The translations under genes and the position numbers were made by a program. Positions 16,928 through 26,708 of a stretch of 64,000 bases of DNA are shown here, piece after piece. The notes beneath the pieces were generated by a model, which saw only the letters and a list, made by a program, of their open reading frames with translations, searched no databases and was not told where the DNA came from. Source of the DNA: a virus. The stretch lies in the IMG/VR virus record IMGVR_UViG_3300032313_000518, positions 46,969 to 110,968 of that record. One strand, given 5' to 3'. The number at the start of each line of letters is the position of its first letter. Positions within the stretch are counted from its first letter, which is position 1.

Positions 16928-19900
16928 ATGCTAACAGAAGCAGAAAAAGCCGAAGCAAAACTAATTGGTCTTACAGAAGAACAATACCTAATGTTAAAAA
17001 AAAATAACACATTAGAATTGTATAAAGCTGCAGGTAATTTAGCAGATATTGGTAAAAAAATATCATCGGGTGAAATTAATTTGTTTCCTAATGGGTTAAA
17101 TATACCATTACAATTGTCAGCATTACAATTTGGTGATACTGTAATGCCATCTTATACTGTAGTTGAATATCCAGATGGTAGACCTCCTTTTATTTATAAT
17201 TCAGCAAACCCATACAACGTACCAAAAAGCGAGAAAGAATGGAAAGACATATTAAAAGGTGCAATATCTGCTAAAAATGATTTAACTGGTGATATACCAT
17301 TACCACCGGTGGACCCAACTGATTTAAATTTACCAGAAAATACTATATTTACTGTATTTGTTGCATTAAATGGGGCTAATAATTCTGCAGCTTTTATTAA
17401 AGGTGGTGAAACGTTTAGATTAAAACAAGGTTTAAATGAAATAAAAGTAGATGTTGGTACAAAACTTACATTTATAAGTGCTGACCAAAAACTATATAAC
17501 GTATCGGAAATAAATGTAGTATCCGCTAATGTAAAGAAAAATGTAAAATCATCAAAAACTACTCCAATTATTACATGTGAAATTACTGTGAATGGGGTTT
17601 ACAATGTAGATATTTATACGGAATCGAATACAGTAACTCAAACTACAAATCTTATTTTACCTGAAATAAAATTAGGAAACTCCGAATTAAAACGCTACAA
17701 TATAAATACTGATACTGGAATACCAATTGGTATTATTAAAATAGGTAAAGTTGAGCAAGTAACGGCATACATAAATCGAAAATCTTATAAATTTACAAAT
17801 TTAGGCACAGAAACAAATGCAGTAATTGTAATACCTGATTCTGCATTTACACAAGTTGGAAGCTATAAAACTATTTTAGTTCCTTATAATTCAAGTGTAG
17901 GTGATGGTAATGCGTTAGAATTTCAAATTAGTGCGGTTGAGGAAATGAATGTGGGTACGCCTGATATACGAAACATAACATTCCCATCAGTATTATATGG
18001 ACCAGATTATGTTGGTACGGATGTTGATTTTCAAATTTCTTATGATTCTGTTGATACTGATTTTGTACGAATAAAAAAATTAGGAGGAACATCTTATATT
18101 CAAGTAACCAAAGCTGGAACTGTTGATTTAAATTTTAAAAAATTATTAGAATTAGATGGTACGCAAATTTCGGAAGATGAAGATAAAATACGTCTTAGTT
18201 TAGTTTTAACTCCATATAATGTAAGTGGATATAAAGTATTAACAGGACTGGGAGAAAGAATTTCAATTAACTTTGATAAAGGTAATTTAACAATACCAAG
18301 ATCAGTAGCTATCAATAGAATTGCGGAAGCATTTACTTCTCAATTTGATGATAGTATATTTGTAGATGAAACTTCAAAATACCTTACTCACTTATTACAC
18401 TTAGGTAATGGTGATAATAAAGTAATTACAACTTGGGTTGGTAGTCAAAATTCTTTAATTGTAAAATTATATGAACCACTATCAACTACCATACAAACAA
18501 ATAGACAAGTTTGGATTTCAAAAGTTCAATCAAATCCAATTGTTGAAACCGTAACTTTAAATGAAACTGTACAAAATGTATGTACACCATTAAAAGGACC
18601 TAATTTTTCATTAGAGCCTGATAATGGAATTGGGTATAAAGTATTTAATGATTTAATTGGTAGTGGTTCTAATACTTCAAATGATTTAGTAACAAAATAT
18701 TTAGAAACATCTGGTATTGATACTACTAAATTAAGTATAGCTTACGCAAGTGGTTCATCTACATCAGCCGAATATTTGTTTACTAATTTTGTAAACTTTA
18801 GTTCTGCTGAAGAAAGAGTTAATAATTTCTTTTATAAAATACAATTATTACAAAATTATAAAACCAGATATTCCGAATTAATAGCAGATACATTTATATC
18901 ACCATATGAAGATGTTGATGCAACCATATTAACAGAAGATGGATTGTTTAAAACAGTTACTGAAGATGGTATTTTTGAAATTAACTGGGAAATTTTTCAA
19001 TATAAAGGTGTTGCTCAATTAGAAGAAGCAAAAATTTTATTAAATACAATAAATGGTATAATTAAAGGATTTGATGGATTTGAAAATTGGTTATATACAG
19101 ATACCACATATACAACATTATCGTACCCAAAAACAACATATACTCATCCTATAACAGGCTTAACAACAAACATTATCAAACCAACAACTGATAATGATGT
19201 AATTAGTTGGTATGAATATATTATAGATGTTTGTGCTGAATTTGATAAATACAATCCAAATTATTTAGTAAATAATATACCAACATTTATAAGCGAAGAC
19301 TATGATAACAGTGATTTCATAGTGTTCTTAGATATGATTGGGCAGCATTTTGATATTATTTGGGTGTACATAAATGCTCTAAAAGGAAATAAAATATTAG
19401 AAGAAAAACAAATAAAAGGGGTTACTAATAAATTTATTTACAACCTATTGGAATCAATGGGTTGGGAAGGTAAGCGAGCGTTTGATTCGGAGTTTTTATG
19501 GGAATATGTATTTGGAACTAATAAAGAAGGTTTTCAAAAATATTCAATGCCATTAGAAGATGCAAACAATCAAGTTTGGAGAAGAATCTTAAACAATCTA
19601 CCATATCTATTAAAACATAAAGGAACATCAAGAGCTATGAAAGCTGTAATGGCTTGTTATGGCGTACCCCAATCCATGTTGACGATAATGGAATTTGGTG
19701 GACCTCAAGACCCAACCAAAAGTGGTAGTACTAAATTTACATTTGATGATAGAACTGCTGCAATTAAATTAAAAAATGATTCATCTGTTGTTGTACCTTG
19801 GAAATCGGTAAATGGTTCATACCCTAAAAGTATTGAATTCAGAATAAAACCTGATAGTGTAAAAAATACTAGAATAATATCAAGTTCTCAATTCTATTTA

Positions 19901-21871
19901 GATATAGAACAAACTACTGGTTCATTTGCAACCTTAACATTTGGATTGGGCAATAATGCAATATCAGCACCTTATATAGAAACACCATTTATATCGGCTT
20001 CCGTATCAACTACATATTTTCCATCTGGATTTGATTATGTTTTAGGACCTGATACTGTTAGTGGTAGTTCATATTTTCCACTATCTACTGAACATTATAG
20101 TAATGTTTTAATAAATAGATATCCTTTGGGGGGTCAATTATCATCTGCATCTTTGTATGAAGTATTACTAAAAACATCCGATGGGCAACGAATAATCAAT
20201 TCGGTAAGTATGTCTTTTGTTAGTACAAAAGAATGTTGGGAAAGTGGTTCTTATTTATCAATTGGTAATGATTTTATAGGTAATTTAGATGAATTCCGTT
20301 TATGGAAAGTTCCATTACAACCATCTAAATTTGAAAATCATACATTACACCCAGACGCAATAAATGGTAATTCATATACTGCATCAACTGCAGATTTAAT
20401 GTTCCGTTTGGATTTTGAATATCCAAAAGATAGAATATTAGACCCTTATATTAAAAACGTATCATTGAGTAATCAATACGCTGAAAATTCAGCTACTGCA
20501 AGTAATATTTGGGCAAATTCATCATATCCATATCAATACGAAGCATATGATAGAACAGTAACAGCTACTGTTCCATCTTTAGGATTAAATTATTCAAACA
20601 AAATAAGATTAGAAGAACAACAACTTATTGGTAATTTATCACATAAAGTAAGAGCAACCAACAAATCATTTGATAGAGCACCAATTGATTCAAACCGATT
20701 GGGTATATTCATGTCTCCAATAAAAGAGTTGAATATGGATATTGTAAAAGCATTTGGTGATTTTAATATTGATAATTATATTGGAGACCCATCGGATGAA
20801 TACAAAAATTCATATAGAGAACTTGATAATTTAAGAAAATATTACTTCCAACGTTTGGATAGAAATATGAATGAATATATCCAATTAGTAAGATATATTG
20901 ATAAATCTTTATTTGATGTATTGGATGATTTAGCTCCTGCTAGAGCAAAAGTTTCTAAAGGTCTTTTAATCGAACCTCATTATTTAGAAAGAAGTAAAAC
21001 TAAATGGGATAAACCAAAATCAGAAAGAGGTGATTATGAAAGTGTTGTAAATGCAAATCAGTACAATGAAATAGAATTTTCATATGAAAGTAAAGATGCT
21101 TTAATAGATGCAACTCAAATAGCAACATTAGTTTCCGATTTACCATCGTATGATGCTTTAGTAAATACTGATGAAGTTTATCTAATTGAATCGGAAAACA
21201 ATGGATATGAAACGGAAATATCCACTAATGATGTTTATGTAATAGAAACGGAATATCCAACATATCCACCTACTGGTTCTGTAGAAATATATATACCAAC
21301 TGGTGCCACTATAACTGCTGAAATTGATTCGTTTAATACAACCATTGTTGGTATGAATCCTGAATCATTGGCAAACGCTGGTTTTGGTTTATATGGAGAA
21401 AATGGTAATGCTATTGTATCTACTATTGAACCTATTTTTGGTAATTATCAAACAAGTGGAAGTAGAAAAAGTGTATTTTTAGTAAAAGAACAATTTACTA
21501 CAAAAGTTTCAACTCAAACAAAAGGATGGCCTGTAAATGGCGCACCTTTGGGTGAGCAAGTTTTATATGAAGATATAGTAAACACAAAATACAGATATAA
21601 AGTTTCAGTTTTACCATTTAGTGGAAGTATCACTATTGGAAATCAAACAACAGAAGTGACTTCATTGAATGGGTATTTTCCAACACACTATAAGTTTGTA
21701 AACAACTTATCCAACGGATTGCAAAAATTATTTTGGAAAGGTTCTGTACAAAGTGCAGCAACAACACCTGATGGTTTAGACCCAGTTGAAATATTTACTA
21801 CCAATCCTAATATACTTAAAGTTGCTAAAACGGGTAGAGGAAGTGGTGAACCAATACTTATTGTGGAGTAA
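16928..21871 (+). CDS. Very large baseplate/tail protein with gpI-like and LamG-like regions
   Basis: The protein has 1647 residues. Residues 1-560 are several beta-sandwich modules. The region near residues 880-930 (WRRILNNLPYLLKHKGTSRA, MKAVMACYGVPQSMLTIMEF) is like the helical core of P2 gpI-type tail proteins, which carry the phrase L-x-x-K-G-T followed by a helix. After it, FEFRIKPDS-like strands, then YLSIGNDFIGNLDEFRLWKV near residue 1120, are characteristic of LamG/concanavalin domains. The C-terminal 350 residues contain helices (YYFQRLDRNMNEYIQLVRYI) and a beta end. It probably links the baseplate to fibres. T4 gp7 or gp10 would be positional equivalents, not shown homologues. Confidence 0.65.
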   Translation: MLTEAEKAEAKLIGLTEEQYLMLKKNNTLELYKAAGNLADIGKKISSGEINLFPNGLNIPLQLSALQFGDTVMPSYTVVEYPDGRPPFIYNSANPYNVPKSEKEWKDILKGAISAKNDLTGDIPLPPVDPTDLNLPENTIFTVFVALNGANNSAAFIKGGETFRLKQGLNEIKVDVGTKLTFISADQKLYNVSEINVVSANVKKNVKSSKTTPIITCEITVNGVYNVDIYTESNTVTQTTNLILPEIKLGNSELKRYNINTDTGIPIGIIKIGKVEQVTAYINRKSYKFTNLGTETNAVIVIPDSAFTQVGSYKTILVPYNSSVGDGNALEFQISAVEEMNVGTPDIRNITFPSVLYGPDYVGTDVDFQISYDSVDTDFVRIKKLGGTSYIQVTKAGTVDLNFKKLLELDGTQISEDEDKIRLSLVLTPYNVSGYKVLTGLGERISINFDKGNLTIPRSVAINRIAEAFTSQFDDSIFVDETSKYLTHLLHLGNGDNKVITTWVGSQNSLIVKLYEPLSTTIQTNRQVWISKVQSNPIVETVTLNETVQNVCTPLKGPNFSLEPDNGIGYKVFNDLIGSGSNTSNDLVTKYLETSGIDTTKLSIAYASGSSTSAEYLFTNFVNFSSAEERVNNFFYKIQLLQNYKTRYSELIADTFISPYEDVDATILTEDGLFKTVTEDGIFEINWEIFQYKGVAQLEEAKILLNTINGIIKGFDGFENWLYTDTTYTTLSYPKTTYTHPITGLTTNIIKPTTDNDVISWYEYIIDVCAEFDKYNPNYLVNNIPTFISEDYDNSDFIVFLDMIGQHFDIIWVYINALKGNKILEEKQIKGVTNKFIYNLLESMGWEGKRAFDSEFLWEYVFGTNKEGFQKYSMPLEDANNQVWRRILNNLPYLLKHKGTSRAMKAVMACYGVPQSMLTIMEFGGPQDPTKSGSTKFTFDDRTAAIKLKNDSSVVVPWKSVNGSYPKSIEFRIKPDSVKNTRIISSSQFYLDIEQTTGSFATLTFGLGNNAISAPYIETPFISASVSTTYFPSGFDYVLGPDTVSGSSYFPLSTEHYSNVLINRYPLGGQLSSASLYEVLLKTSDGQRIINSVSMSFVSTKECWESGSYLSIGNDFIGNLDEFRLWKVPLQPSKFENHTLHPDAINGNSYTASTADLMFRLDFEYPKDRILDPYIKNVSLSNQYAENSATASNIWANSSYPYQYEAYDRTVTATVPSLGLNYSNKIRLEEQQLIGNLSHKVRATNKSFDRAPIDSNRLGIFMSPIKELNMDIVKAFGDFNIDNYIGDPSDEYKNSYRELDNLRKYYFQRLDRNMNEYIQLVRYIDKSLFDVLDDLAPARAKVSKGLLIEPHYLERSKTKWDKPKSERGDYESVVNANQYNEIEFSYESKDALIDATQIATLVSDLPSYDALVNTDEVYLIESENNGYETEISTNDVYVIETEYPTYPPTGSVEIYIPTGATITAEIDSFNTTIVGMNPESLANAGFGLYGENGNAIVSTIEPIFGNYQTSGSRKSVFLVKEQFTTKVSTQTKGWPVNGAPLGEQVLYEDIVNTKYRYKVSVLPFSGSITIGNQTTEVTSLNGYFPTHYKFVNNLSNGLQKLFWKGSVQSAATTPDGLDPVEIFTTNPNILKVAKTGRGSGEPILIVE

Positions 21872-21892
21872 TTGGAAAATAAAAATAAGTTA

Positions 21893-21900
21893 TATTTATA
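21893..21900 (+). promoter_or_regulatory. Late-promoter-like box TATTTATA
   Basis: Exact 8-mer, 24 bases before the ATG at 21925. Confidence 0.55.
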
Positions 21901-21924
21901 TAATATAGAATAAACGCATAACAA

Positions 21925-22554
21925 ATGGCATATTTAGATAATTCAGAAATAACAGTAGATGCAATTTTAACCAAAAAAGGTAGACAAAAATTAGCATCCG
22001 GTCAATCTCTAAACATTACAAAGTTCGCTTTGGCAGATGATGAAATTGATTATACATTATACGAACCAGCACATCCAAAAGGTTCGGCATATTATGATTC
22101 TGCAATCAGAGCAATTCCTGTAACGGAAGCATCTCCTGATGAGACTCAAGTATTAAGATATAAATTGGTAACTTTACCAAAAGGAACAACACAAATCCCA
22201 GTGGTTAAATTGGGTGTAACTGCAATTGCAGTAAATCAAACCGAAGGTGGTGTGGGATTAACTCCAACAACTTCTCCTGCTGGAAATCAAAATTCTGGAT
22301 ACACTGTTGTATTAGCAGACCAAAGAGCAGGTACATTAACTGTAACTTCTGGAGCAACTGGAACTGGAACTATTCCTGTATTCTTAGGTGAAGAAATTAC
22401 AACAACCGCACAGGTAGTTAGTGGTTTAGAATTTAGATTTACTCCAAATCCTAACTTAACTATTTCTGTTGCAACAACAATAACGGTTTATGGTAATGAA
22501 ACAGGAGGTTCTCAAACAATACCGGTAACTGTAACATACAAACAAACAGTATAA
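21925..22554 (+). CDS. Conserved T4-like virion protein
   Basis: The protein has 209 residues. The N-terminus MAYLDNSEITVDAILTKKGR with KLASGQSLNITKFALADDEI following is a recognisable start of a family of structural proteins in marine T4-like phages: a short strand, DAxLTxxGR, then ITKFALxDDEIDY. The rest is Thr/Gly/Val-rich beta structure. It shares a transcript with the next gene thirteen bases downstream. A tail or baseplate decoration role is likely; no enzyme motif is present. Confidence 0.65.
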   Translation: MAYLDNSEITVDAILTKKGRQKLASGQSLNITKFALADDEIDYTLYEPAHPKGSAYYDSAIRAIPVTEASPDETQVLRYKLVTLPKGTTQIPVVKLGVTAIAVNQTEGGVGLTPTTSPAGNQNSGYTVVLADQRAGTLTVTSGATGTGTIPVFLGEEITTTAQVVSGLEFRFTPNPNLTISVATTITVYGNETGGSQTIPVTVTYKQTV

Positions 22555-22567
22555 TAAAATATAGAAA

Positions 22568-23806
22568 ATGGCACTAATAAATAACGCAGCAGTTTCGGCA
22601 GAGATTTTACGAATAGTAAACGCTGGTACGTTCACATCCGAAGAAGTCGTTGCAGCTCTTAATAGAGCATTACCAGCTGGACAGCAAGTTGCATCTGGTA
22701 CTGGAACTACAACTGGAATATACAAAAGATTTGGAGAATTTGATAAAGTAAACGCAAAAACTGAAGTAGTAACTACTGGTTTATGGAGTGGTGATGCTGG
22801 TTCATTAACTACATTCTTTACATCATCAACTCAAGCAATAAATACTAATAAAAGTGGTTTTTATTATTACAATGCATATTCGGTAAATCCAGAAACGGAT
22901 ACAACTGCGGAAGTTCAATTTGCAGTAGCATATGGACACGTTGATGGTAGTGGTTCAATTACATTATCAAATGATGATAACTCATTATTAGCAACAAAAG
23001 CAACATATGCACAATATCGTTCAATGTTGTTAGACCCAACTGATAGTAAATTCTCATTTGATAATAGTTCAAACATATCGGTGGATTCAAATGATATCTA
23101 TGTAATCAATTTAGCTAGAAATAGATTTAGAGAAAAAATTGATGCTGGTAACTGGTCATTAAGTTTGAGTGGTTCTAGTGGAATATTTACTTTTATTGAT
23201 GATAGTGGTAAGAAATTTAGTGATGAGGATGGTTTAAGTGGTAGAGTATTTAAAGTTGTTCATGGTACATTAAATTTAGGAACACAAAATGCAGCAACTG
23301 TAACTACAACAACAGCACCAAACGGATTGGGATATGGATTATTTTATCCTGATAGAGGACTTATTGTACTAAATCCATCCGCAATTGCATCTAAAGTTGG
23401 TGATATATTAACTCAAACAGTATATACACCAATTGGTTCTACTATTATTAGTGGTAGTTTGGCTGGTAATTTGGCTGTTGATAAAGAACAAATAAATCAA
23501 GCTAGATTATATCAATCTATTAAAGGTGGTGGTGATTTTGAAATGAGAAGAACTGAAAACATTTCAACTCAGCATTTCTTTGTAAGAGCAACAAATAGAG
23601 AGTTCAACTACTCTAACAACCCAACGTATGTAAATACAGATGGAACATTTGTTGAAACTACATTTAAAACTGACCCATATACTTATATTACAACAATAGG
23701 TTTATTAAATGATGCAAACGAATTAATTGCGGTGGCTAAAACATCTCAACCAATTGCAAAATCATTTGATAAGGAAGTTTTAATTAAAGTTAAATTATCA
23801 TTCTAA
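22568..23806 (+). CDS. Virion structural protein, paralogue A
   Basis: The protein has 412 residues, Ser/Thr/Asn-rich and mostly beta. The last 90 residues (FVRATNREFNYSNNPTY; YITTIGLLNDANELIAVAKT) match the C-terminus of the protein encoded at 23892: an E-F-N-(Y/H)-S-x-N-P-T block, then YITTIGL and a V-A-K-x-x-Q-P-I end. The two are therefore paralogues over that part. The gene is followed by a strong terminator. This C-terminal module recurs in tail-region proteins of T4-like marine phages as I know them, but its exact place in the virion is not established. Confidence 0.66.
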   Translation: MALINNAAVSAEILRIVNAGTFTSEEVVAALNRALPAGQQVASGTGTTTGIYKRFGEFDKVNAKTEVVTTGLWSGDAGSLTTFFTSSTQAINTNKSGFYYYNAYSVNPETDTTAEVQFAVAYGHVDGSGSITLSNDDNSLLATKATYAQYRSMLLDPTDSKFSFDNSSNISVDSNDIYVINLARNRFREKIDAGNWSLSLSGSSGIFTFIDDSGKKFSDEDGLSGRVFKVVHGTLNLGTQNAATVTTTTAPNGLGYGLFYPDRGLIVLNPSAIASKVGDILTQTVYTPIGSTIISGSLAGNLAVDKEQINQARLYQSIKGGGDFEMRRTENISTQHFFVRATNREFNYSNNPTYVNTDGTFVETTFKTDPYTYITTIGLLNDANELIAVAKTSQPIAKSFDKEVLIKVKLSF

Positions 23807-23830
23807 TACAATTAATTAGATAAATTGAAG

Positions 23831-23854
23831 ACCTCCAATTCGTTGGGGGTTTTT
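23831..23854 (+). terminator. Rho-independent terminator with a TTCG tetraloop
   Basis: Stem ACCTCCAA (23831-23838) pairs with TTGGGGGT (23843-23850) around the very stable loop TTCG, with one G-T pair, followed by TTTTC and more T. It ends the 21925-23806 transcript. Confidence 0.88.
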
Positions 23855-23865
23855 CTTTTTATTCA

Positions 23866-23873
23866 TATTTATA
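23866..23873 (+). promoter_or_regulatory. Late-promoter-like box TATTTATA
   Basis: Exact 8-mer between the terminator and the ATG at 23892 (18 bases). A terminator immediately upstream supports a new transcription unit here. Confidence 0.62.
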
Positions 23874-23891
23874 TAAAAGTAAATAATTCAA

Positions 23892-24863
23892 ATGCTTAAA
23901 GAAATTTCAAAATCTGATATTATTGTTAGACCTTTTAAGGTTTATAAAGAATGGACATTAGATGAAAACGATATACATCCTATATTTGCTTTAAGTGGAA
24001 GTAGTGGTAATTTTGATGATACCATTGATGAAGTTAGTTATGGTGTTTCTAAAAAAAGTTTATACGCTTCGATTAAATCGCAGTTCTACCGTAATTCAGC
24101 AACAGCATCTATTTTTACCGAAGTTGGTAGACGAAAATCATATGCTTCAACCGATGAAAGAAATTTAGAAGATGAGTTGGTTGTATTTTCAATTCCACAA
24201 ACTTATTATGGTGAGGGTATTAAAGTTGGTACTGTTACTTTATTGGATGATGACACAAATAGGACTTTATCCGATGATGGGTATTCTAATTTAATAGATT
24301 CTGGAAGTAACATAAAAGGAAATATATTCTATGATAGAGGTATGGTTATTGTAACGAAAGATATTACATCTGGTTCAAACTTCAATACTTTTAGATTAGA
24401 TTATCGTTCTACCAAAACAATTTATGAAAATGAAATATTCATATCAGTTTTAGAAAACGAATTTAATCATTCTCAAAATCCAACTGCGGTTTATGAATCT
24501 GGAGCAGGAACACAAACATTAATATTTACAGACCCAAATGATATAACAGGTGTAAACAAATTTTCAAAGAAAGTATATGCATCTGGTGTAAAATATGTAA
24601 AGAAAAAAACTAATTTACCTAACGGAAGTGGTTCTTTGGATTATAGAATACAATCAAAATTAGACCCAACAAAGTACGGAAGTTTTGATGATTATGATGA
24701 GTATGGAACTACTGATAGAACTGGTTCTTATTTAGCTCCTTATATCACAACAATTGGGTTATACGATGATAGTTTAAATATGGTAGCTGTTGCAAAATTA
24801 CCCCAACCCATAAAATCACTTCCAGATTACCCTGTAAACTTTATAATACGTTTCGATACATAA
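23892..24863 (+). CDS. Virion structural protein, paralogue B
   Basis: The protein has 323 residues. The C-terminal region (ISVLENEFNHSQNPTAVY, then YITTIGLYDDSLNMVAVAKL and PQPIKS) aligns with the end of the 22568 protein, while the N-terminal 180 residues differ. It has its own promoter-like box after a terminator, so the two paralogues are independently transcribed. Beta-rich throughout, with no signal peptide or catalytic motif. A baseplate or tail component is inferred from the neighbourhood. Confidence 0.66.
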   Translation: MLKEISKSDIIVRPFKVYKEWTLDENDIHPIFALSGSSGNFDDTIDEVSYGVSKKSLYASIKSQFYRNSATASIFTEVGRRKSYASTDERNLEDELVVFSIPQTYYGEGIKVGTVTLLDDDTNRTLSDDGYSNLIDSGSNIKGNIFYDRGMVIVTKDITSGSNFNTFRLDYRSTKTIYENEIFISVLENEFNHSQNPTAVYESGAGTQTLIFTDPNDITGVNKFSKKVYASGVKYVKKKTNLPNGSGSLDYRIQSKLDPTKYGSFDDYDEYGTTDRTGSYLAPYITTIGLYDDSLNMVAVAKLPQPIKSLPDYPVNFIIRFDT

Positions 24864-24868
24864 TGTTA

Positions 24869-24876
24869 TATTTATA
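24869..24876 (+). promoter_or_regulatory. Late-promoter-like box TATTTATA
   Basis: Exact 8-mer, 20 bases before the ATG at 24897. Confidence 0.5.
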
Positions 24877-24896
24877 GGTAATTAAATAATTTAAAA

Positions 24897-25097
24897 ATGT
24901 CAAAAATATTAGAATTATACGGTAAAAATGGACCTAAAACAGGTCAAATAGATACAAAGGGTAGAGATAAAACTCCAATTGGAAATGAATTTCCATTTCC
25001 AGGTTCTAAAGATTTATCAAGAGATGAAACAGTCTTACAAAAATCAAGAAATGGAAAATTGAATACAACAAAATATTCAACTACCATAAAGAAATAA
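24897..25097 (+). CDS. Small basic protein of unknown function
   Basis: The protein has 66 residues, rich in Lys, Gly and Thr, with little predicted secondary structure beyond the first helix (SKILELYGKNG). It stops one base before the GIY-YIG-like gene and has its own promoter-like box. I do not recognise it. Being small, basic and late-promoter controlled, it could be a virion component, but that is a guess. Confidence 0.5.
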   Translation: MSKILELYGKNGPKTGQIDTKGRDKTPIGNEFPFPGSKDLSRDETVLQKSRNGKLNTTKYSTTIKK

Positions 25098-25098
25098 A

Positions 25099-25506
25099 AT
25101 GAATTGGTTATATGAGGGAAATATTGTTACGGAAGAAGACGTACCTGTTGGTGCGGTGGGATTCGTATATAAAATAATTCACACTCCAACTGGTAGATAT
25201 TATATAGGTAAGAAATCACTTACATCAACTAGGAAATTAGCACCACTCAAAGGACAAAAAAGAAAAAGAACAGTAACCAAATCTTCGGATTGGGAAAAAT
25301 ACTATTCTTCAAACGATTGGATTAAAGAACAAATAAAGGAAGGTAAAGCTGAAGAATTCAGTAGAGAAATCATCCAATACTGCTTCTCTAAAAAATCATT
25401 AACATATTACGAAATCTATTGGCAGTTTCATTATAATGTACTTGCCGATGATAATGCAATAAACGAAAACCTAATGGGTAAATTCTATCGTAGGGATTTA
25501 CTTTAA
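25099..25506 (+). CDS. GIY-YIG-like endonuclease domain protein
   Basis: The protein has 135 residues. VGFVYKIIHTPTGRYYIGKK at about residues 14-33 carries the GIY-YIG pattern, here VYK-x10-YIG. SDWEKYYSSNDWIKEQIKEG and YYEIYWQFHYNV supply the following Arg/Lys-rich helix and conserved Glu. This is the T4-like stand-alone group related to Seg endonucleases; such proteins cut DNA with loose specificity and often act as homing nucleases. It lacks an obvious DNA-binding C-terminal module, so it may be a degenerate or single-domain form. It follows the small basic gene by one base. Confidence 0.66.
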   Translation: MNWLYEGNIVTEEDVPVGAVGFVYKIIHTPTGRYYIGKKSLTSTRKLAPLKGQKRKRTVTKSSDWEKYYSSNDWIKEQIKEGKAEEFSREIIQYCFSKKSLTYYEIYWQFHYNVLADDNAINENLMGKFYRRDLL

Positions 25507-25517
25507 ACACAAAAGTT

Positions 25518-25718
25518 ATGACAATACCTGAAATATCAAAAAAATACGGAATCTCCGAAGCATATTTAAATGCAAAAGATGATGCAGTACAAATTGCAGC
25601 AGCATCTATATTAGATTTAAAAGCTATGGTTGAGCAAAATCATCCAAAAGAAACCATCACAAAGAAAATGCAGTTTTTAGCAGACTTCTTATATGATGTA
25701 AAAAATTCTAATCATTAA
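25518..25718 (+). CDS. Small helical protein of unknown function
   Basis: The protein has 66 residues. The start TIPEISKKYGISEAYLNAKD looks like a helix-turn-helix opening (I-S-K-K-Y-G-I-S-E-A-Y-L), followed by two helices. It could bind DNA, but the fold is too short to be sure. It is last in the group begun at 24897 and is followed by a host-type promoter for the primase. Confidence 0.48.
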   Translation: MTIPEISKKYGISEAYLNAKDDAVQIAAASILDLKAMVEQNHPKETITKKMQFLADFLYDVKNSNH

Positions 25719-25742
25719 TTTGGAATTGTAAAATAATCTTCG

Positions 25743-25750
25743 TATATTTG
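25743..25750 (+). promoter_or_regulatory. Bacteroidota-type promoter, -7 box TATATTTG
   Basis: TATATTTG fits the TAnnTTTG -7 element of the Bacteroidota primary sigma factor. TTG at 25720-25722 lies 20 bases upstream and can serve as the -33 element. The ATG of the primase follows 19 bases after the box. Confidence 0.66.
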
Positions 25751-25769
25751 TAAGATTATAATCCAAATT

Positions 25770-26708
25770 ATGCTATCTGGTAAAAATAAAATTGTAGTTA
25801 TATCGATTTTAGACACAACGCTTGGTGTTGGTTCATCTCTTAAAGGGAATGAGCAACAACACCATTGTCCATTCTGTCATCATCACAAAAAGAAACTACA
25901 AGTAAATTTAGATACACAACAATGGCATTGTTGGGTGTGCAACTCCAAAGGACGTTCTATTACATCTCTTCTTCGTAAACTAAATGTTGATAGGAGAGAT
26001 TTGGATAGGTTACATAAAATCTATGGAGATGAACCTGCATACTCACCAACAGAAGAGTATGTAATCAAATTACAATTACCTAAAGAGTTCAAACAATTGT
26101 ATTTCAAACCATCAGGTCTATTCAATCCAATATACAACACTGCAATCCATTACCTAAAACAAAGAGGTATTAAAGAATCGGAGATTGTAAAATATAACAT
26201 CGGATATTGTGAAGATGGATTATATGGTGGTAGAATTATTATACCATCCTATGATGATAGTGGTGAGTTAAACTATTTTATTGCTCGTTCTTTTTATGAG
26301 GATGAAAAGATGAAATACAAAAACCCACCTGTTAATAGAGATGTGATTGTGTTTGAAAATCAAATTAATTGGAATGAACCCATCACATTAGTTGAGGGGG
26401 CATTTGATGCATTCTCCGTGAAGAGAAATGTAATTCCTCTATTGGGTAAATTCTTATTAAGTAAATTAAAGAATAAGATTTTTGAAAAAGGTGTAAAAGA
26501 AATTACCATAATGTTAGATTCAGATGCTATTGAAGATTCCACAAAGCATTCGGAATGGTTTATTAAAAACGGAATCAAAGTTAAGAATATAATACCTACC
26601 GGTAAAGATGCTGGGGAGTTGGGATACGAAAGAGTAAACGAACTTATTAAAACTACTACTGAAACTGGTTGGGATGATTTAGTCCTTGCCAAATTAAACA
26701 ACGTATGA
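25770..26708 (+). CDS. 61: DNA primase, gp61-like (CHC2 zinc finger and TOPRIM)
   Basis: The protein has 312 residues; T4 gp61 has 342. A zinc-binding site with C33, C36, C54 and C57 (HHCPFCHHHKKK; WHCWVCNSKGRS) is followed by the GRSITSLLRKLN helix. The TOPRIM core lies at residues about 205-255 with LVEGAFDAFSV and ITIMLDSDAIED (metal-binding E and DxD). It makes RNA primers on the lagging strand with a replicative helicase, which is not in this window. Its stop overlaps the start of the recombination nuclease gene (ATGA), so they are co-transcribed from the host-type promoter. Confidence 0.9.
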   Translation: MLSGKNKIVVISILDTTLGVGSSLKGNEQQHHCPFCHHHKKKLQVNLDTQQWHCWVCNSKGRSITSLLRKLNVDRRDLDRLHKIYGDEPAYSPTEEYVIKLQLPKEFKQLYFKPSGLFNPIYNTAIHYLKQRGIKESEIVKYNIGYCEDGLYGGRIIIPSYDDSGELNYFIARSFYEDEKMKYKNPPVNRDVIVFENQINWNEPITLVEGAFDAFSVKRNVIPLLGKFLLSKLKNKIFEKGVKEITIMLDSDAIEDSTKHSEWFIKNGIKVKNIIPTGKDAGELGYERVNELIKTTTETGWDDLVLAKLNNV

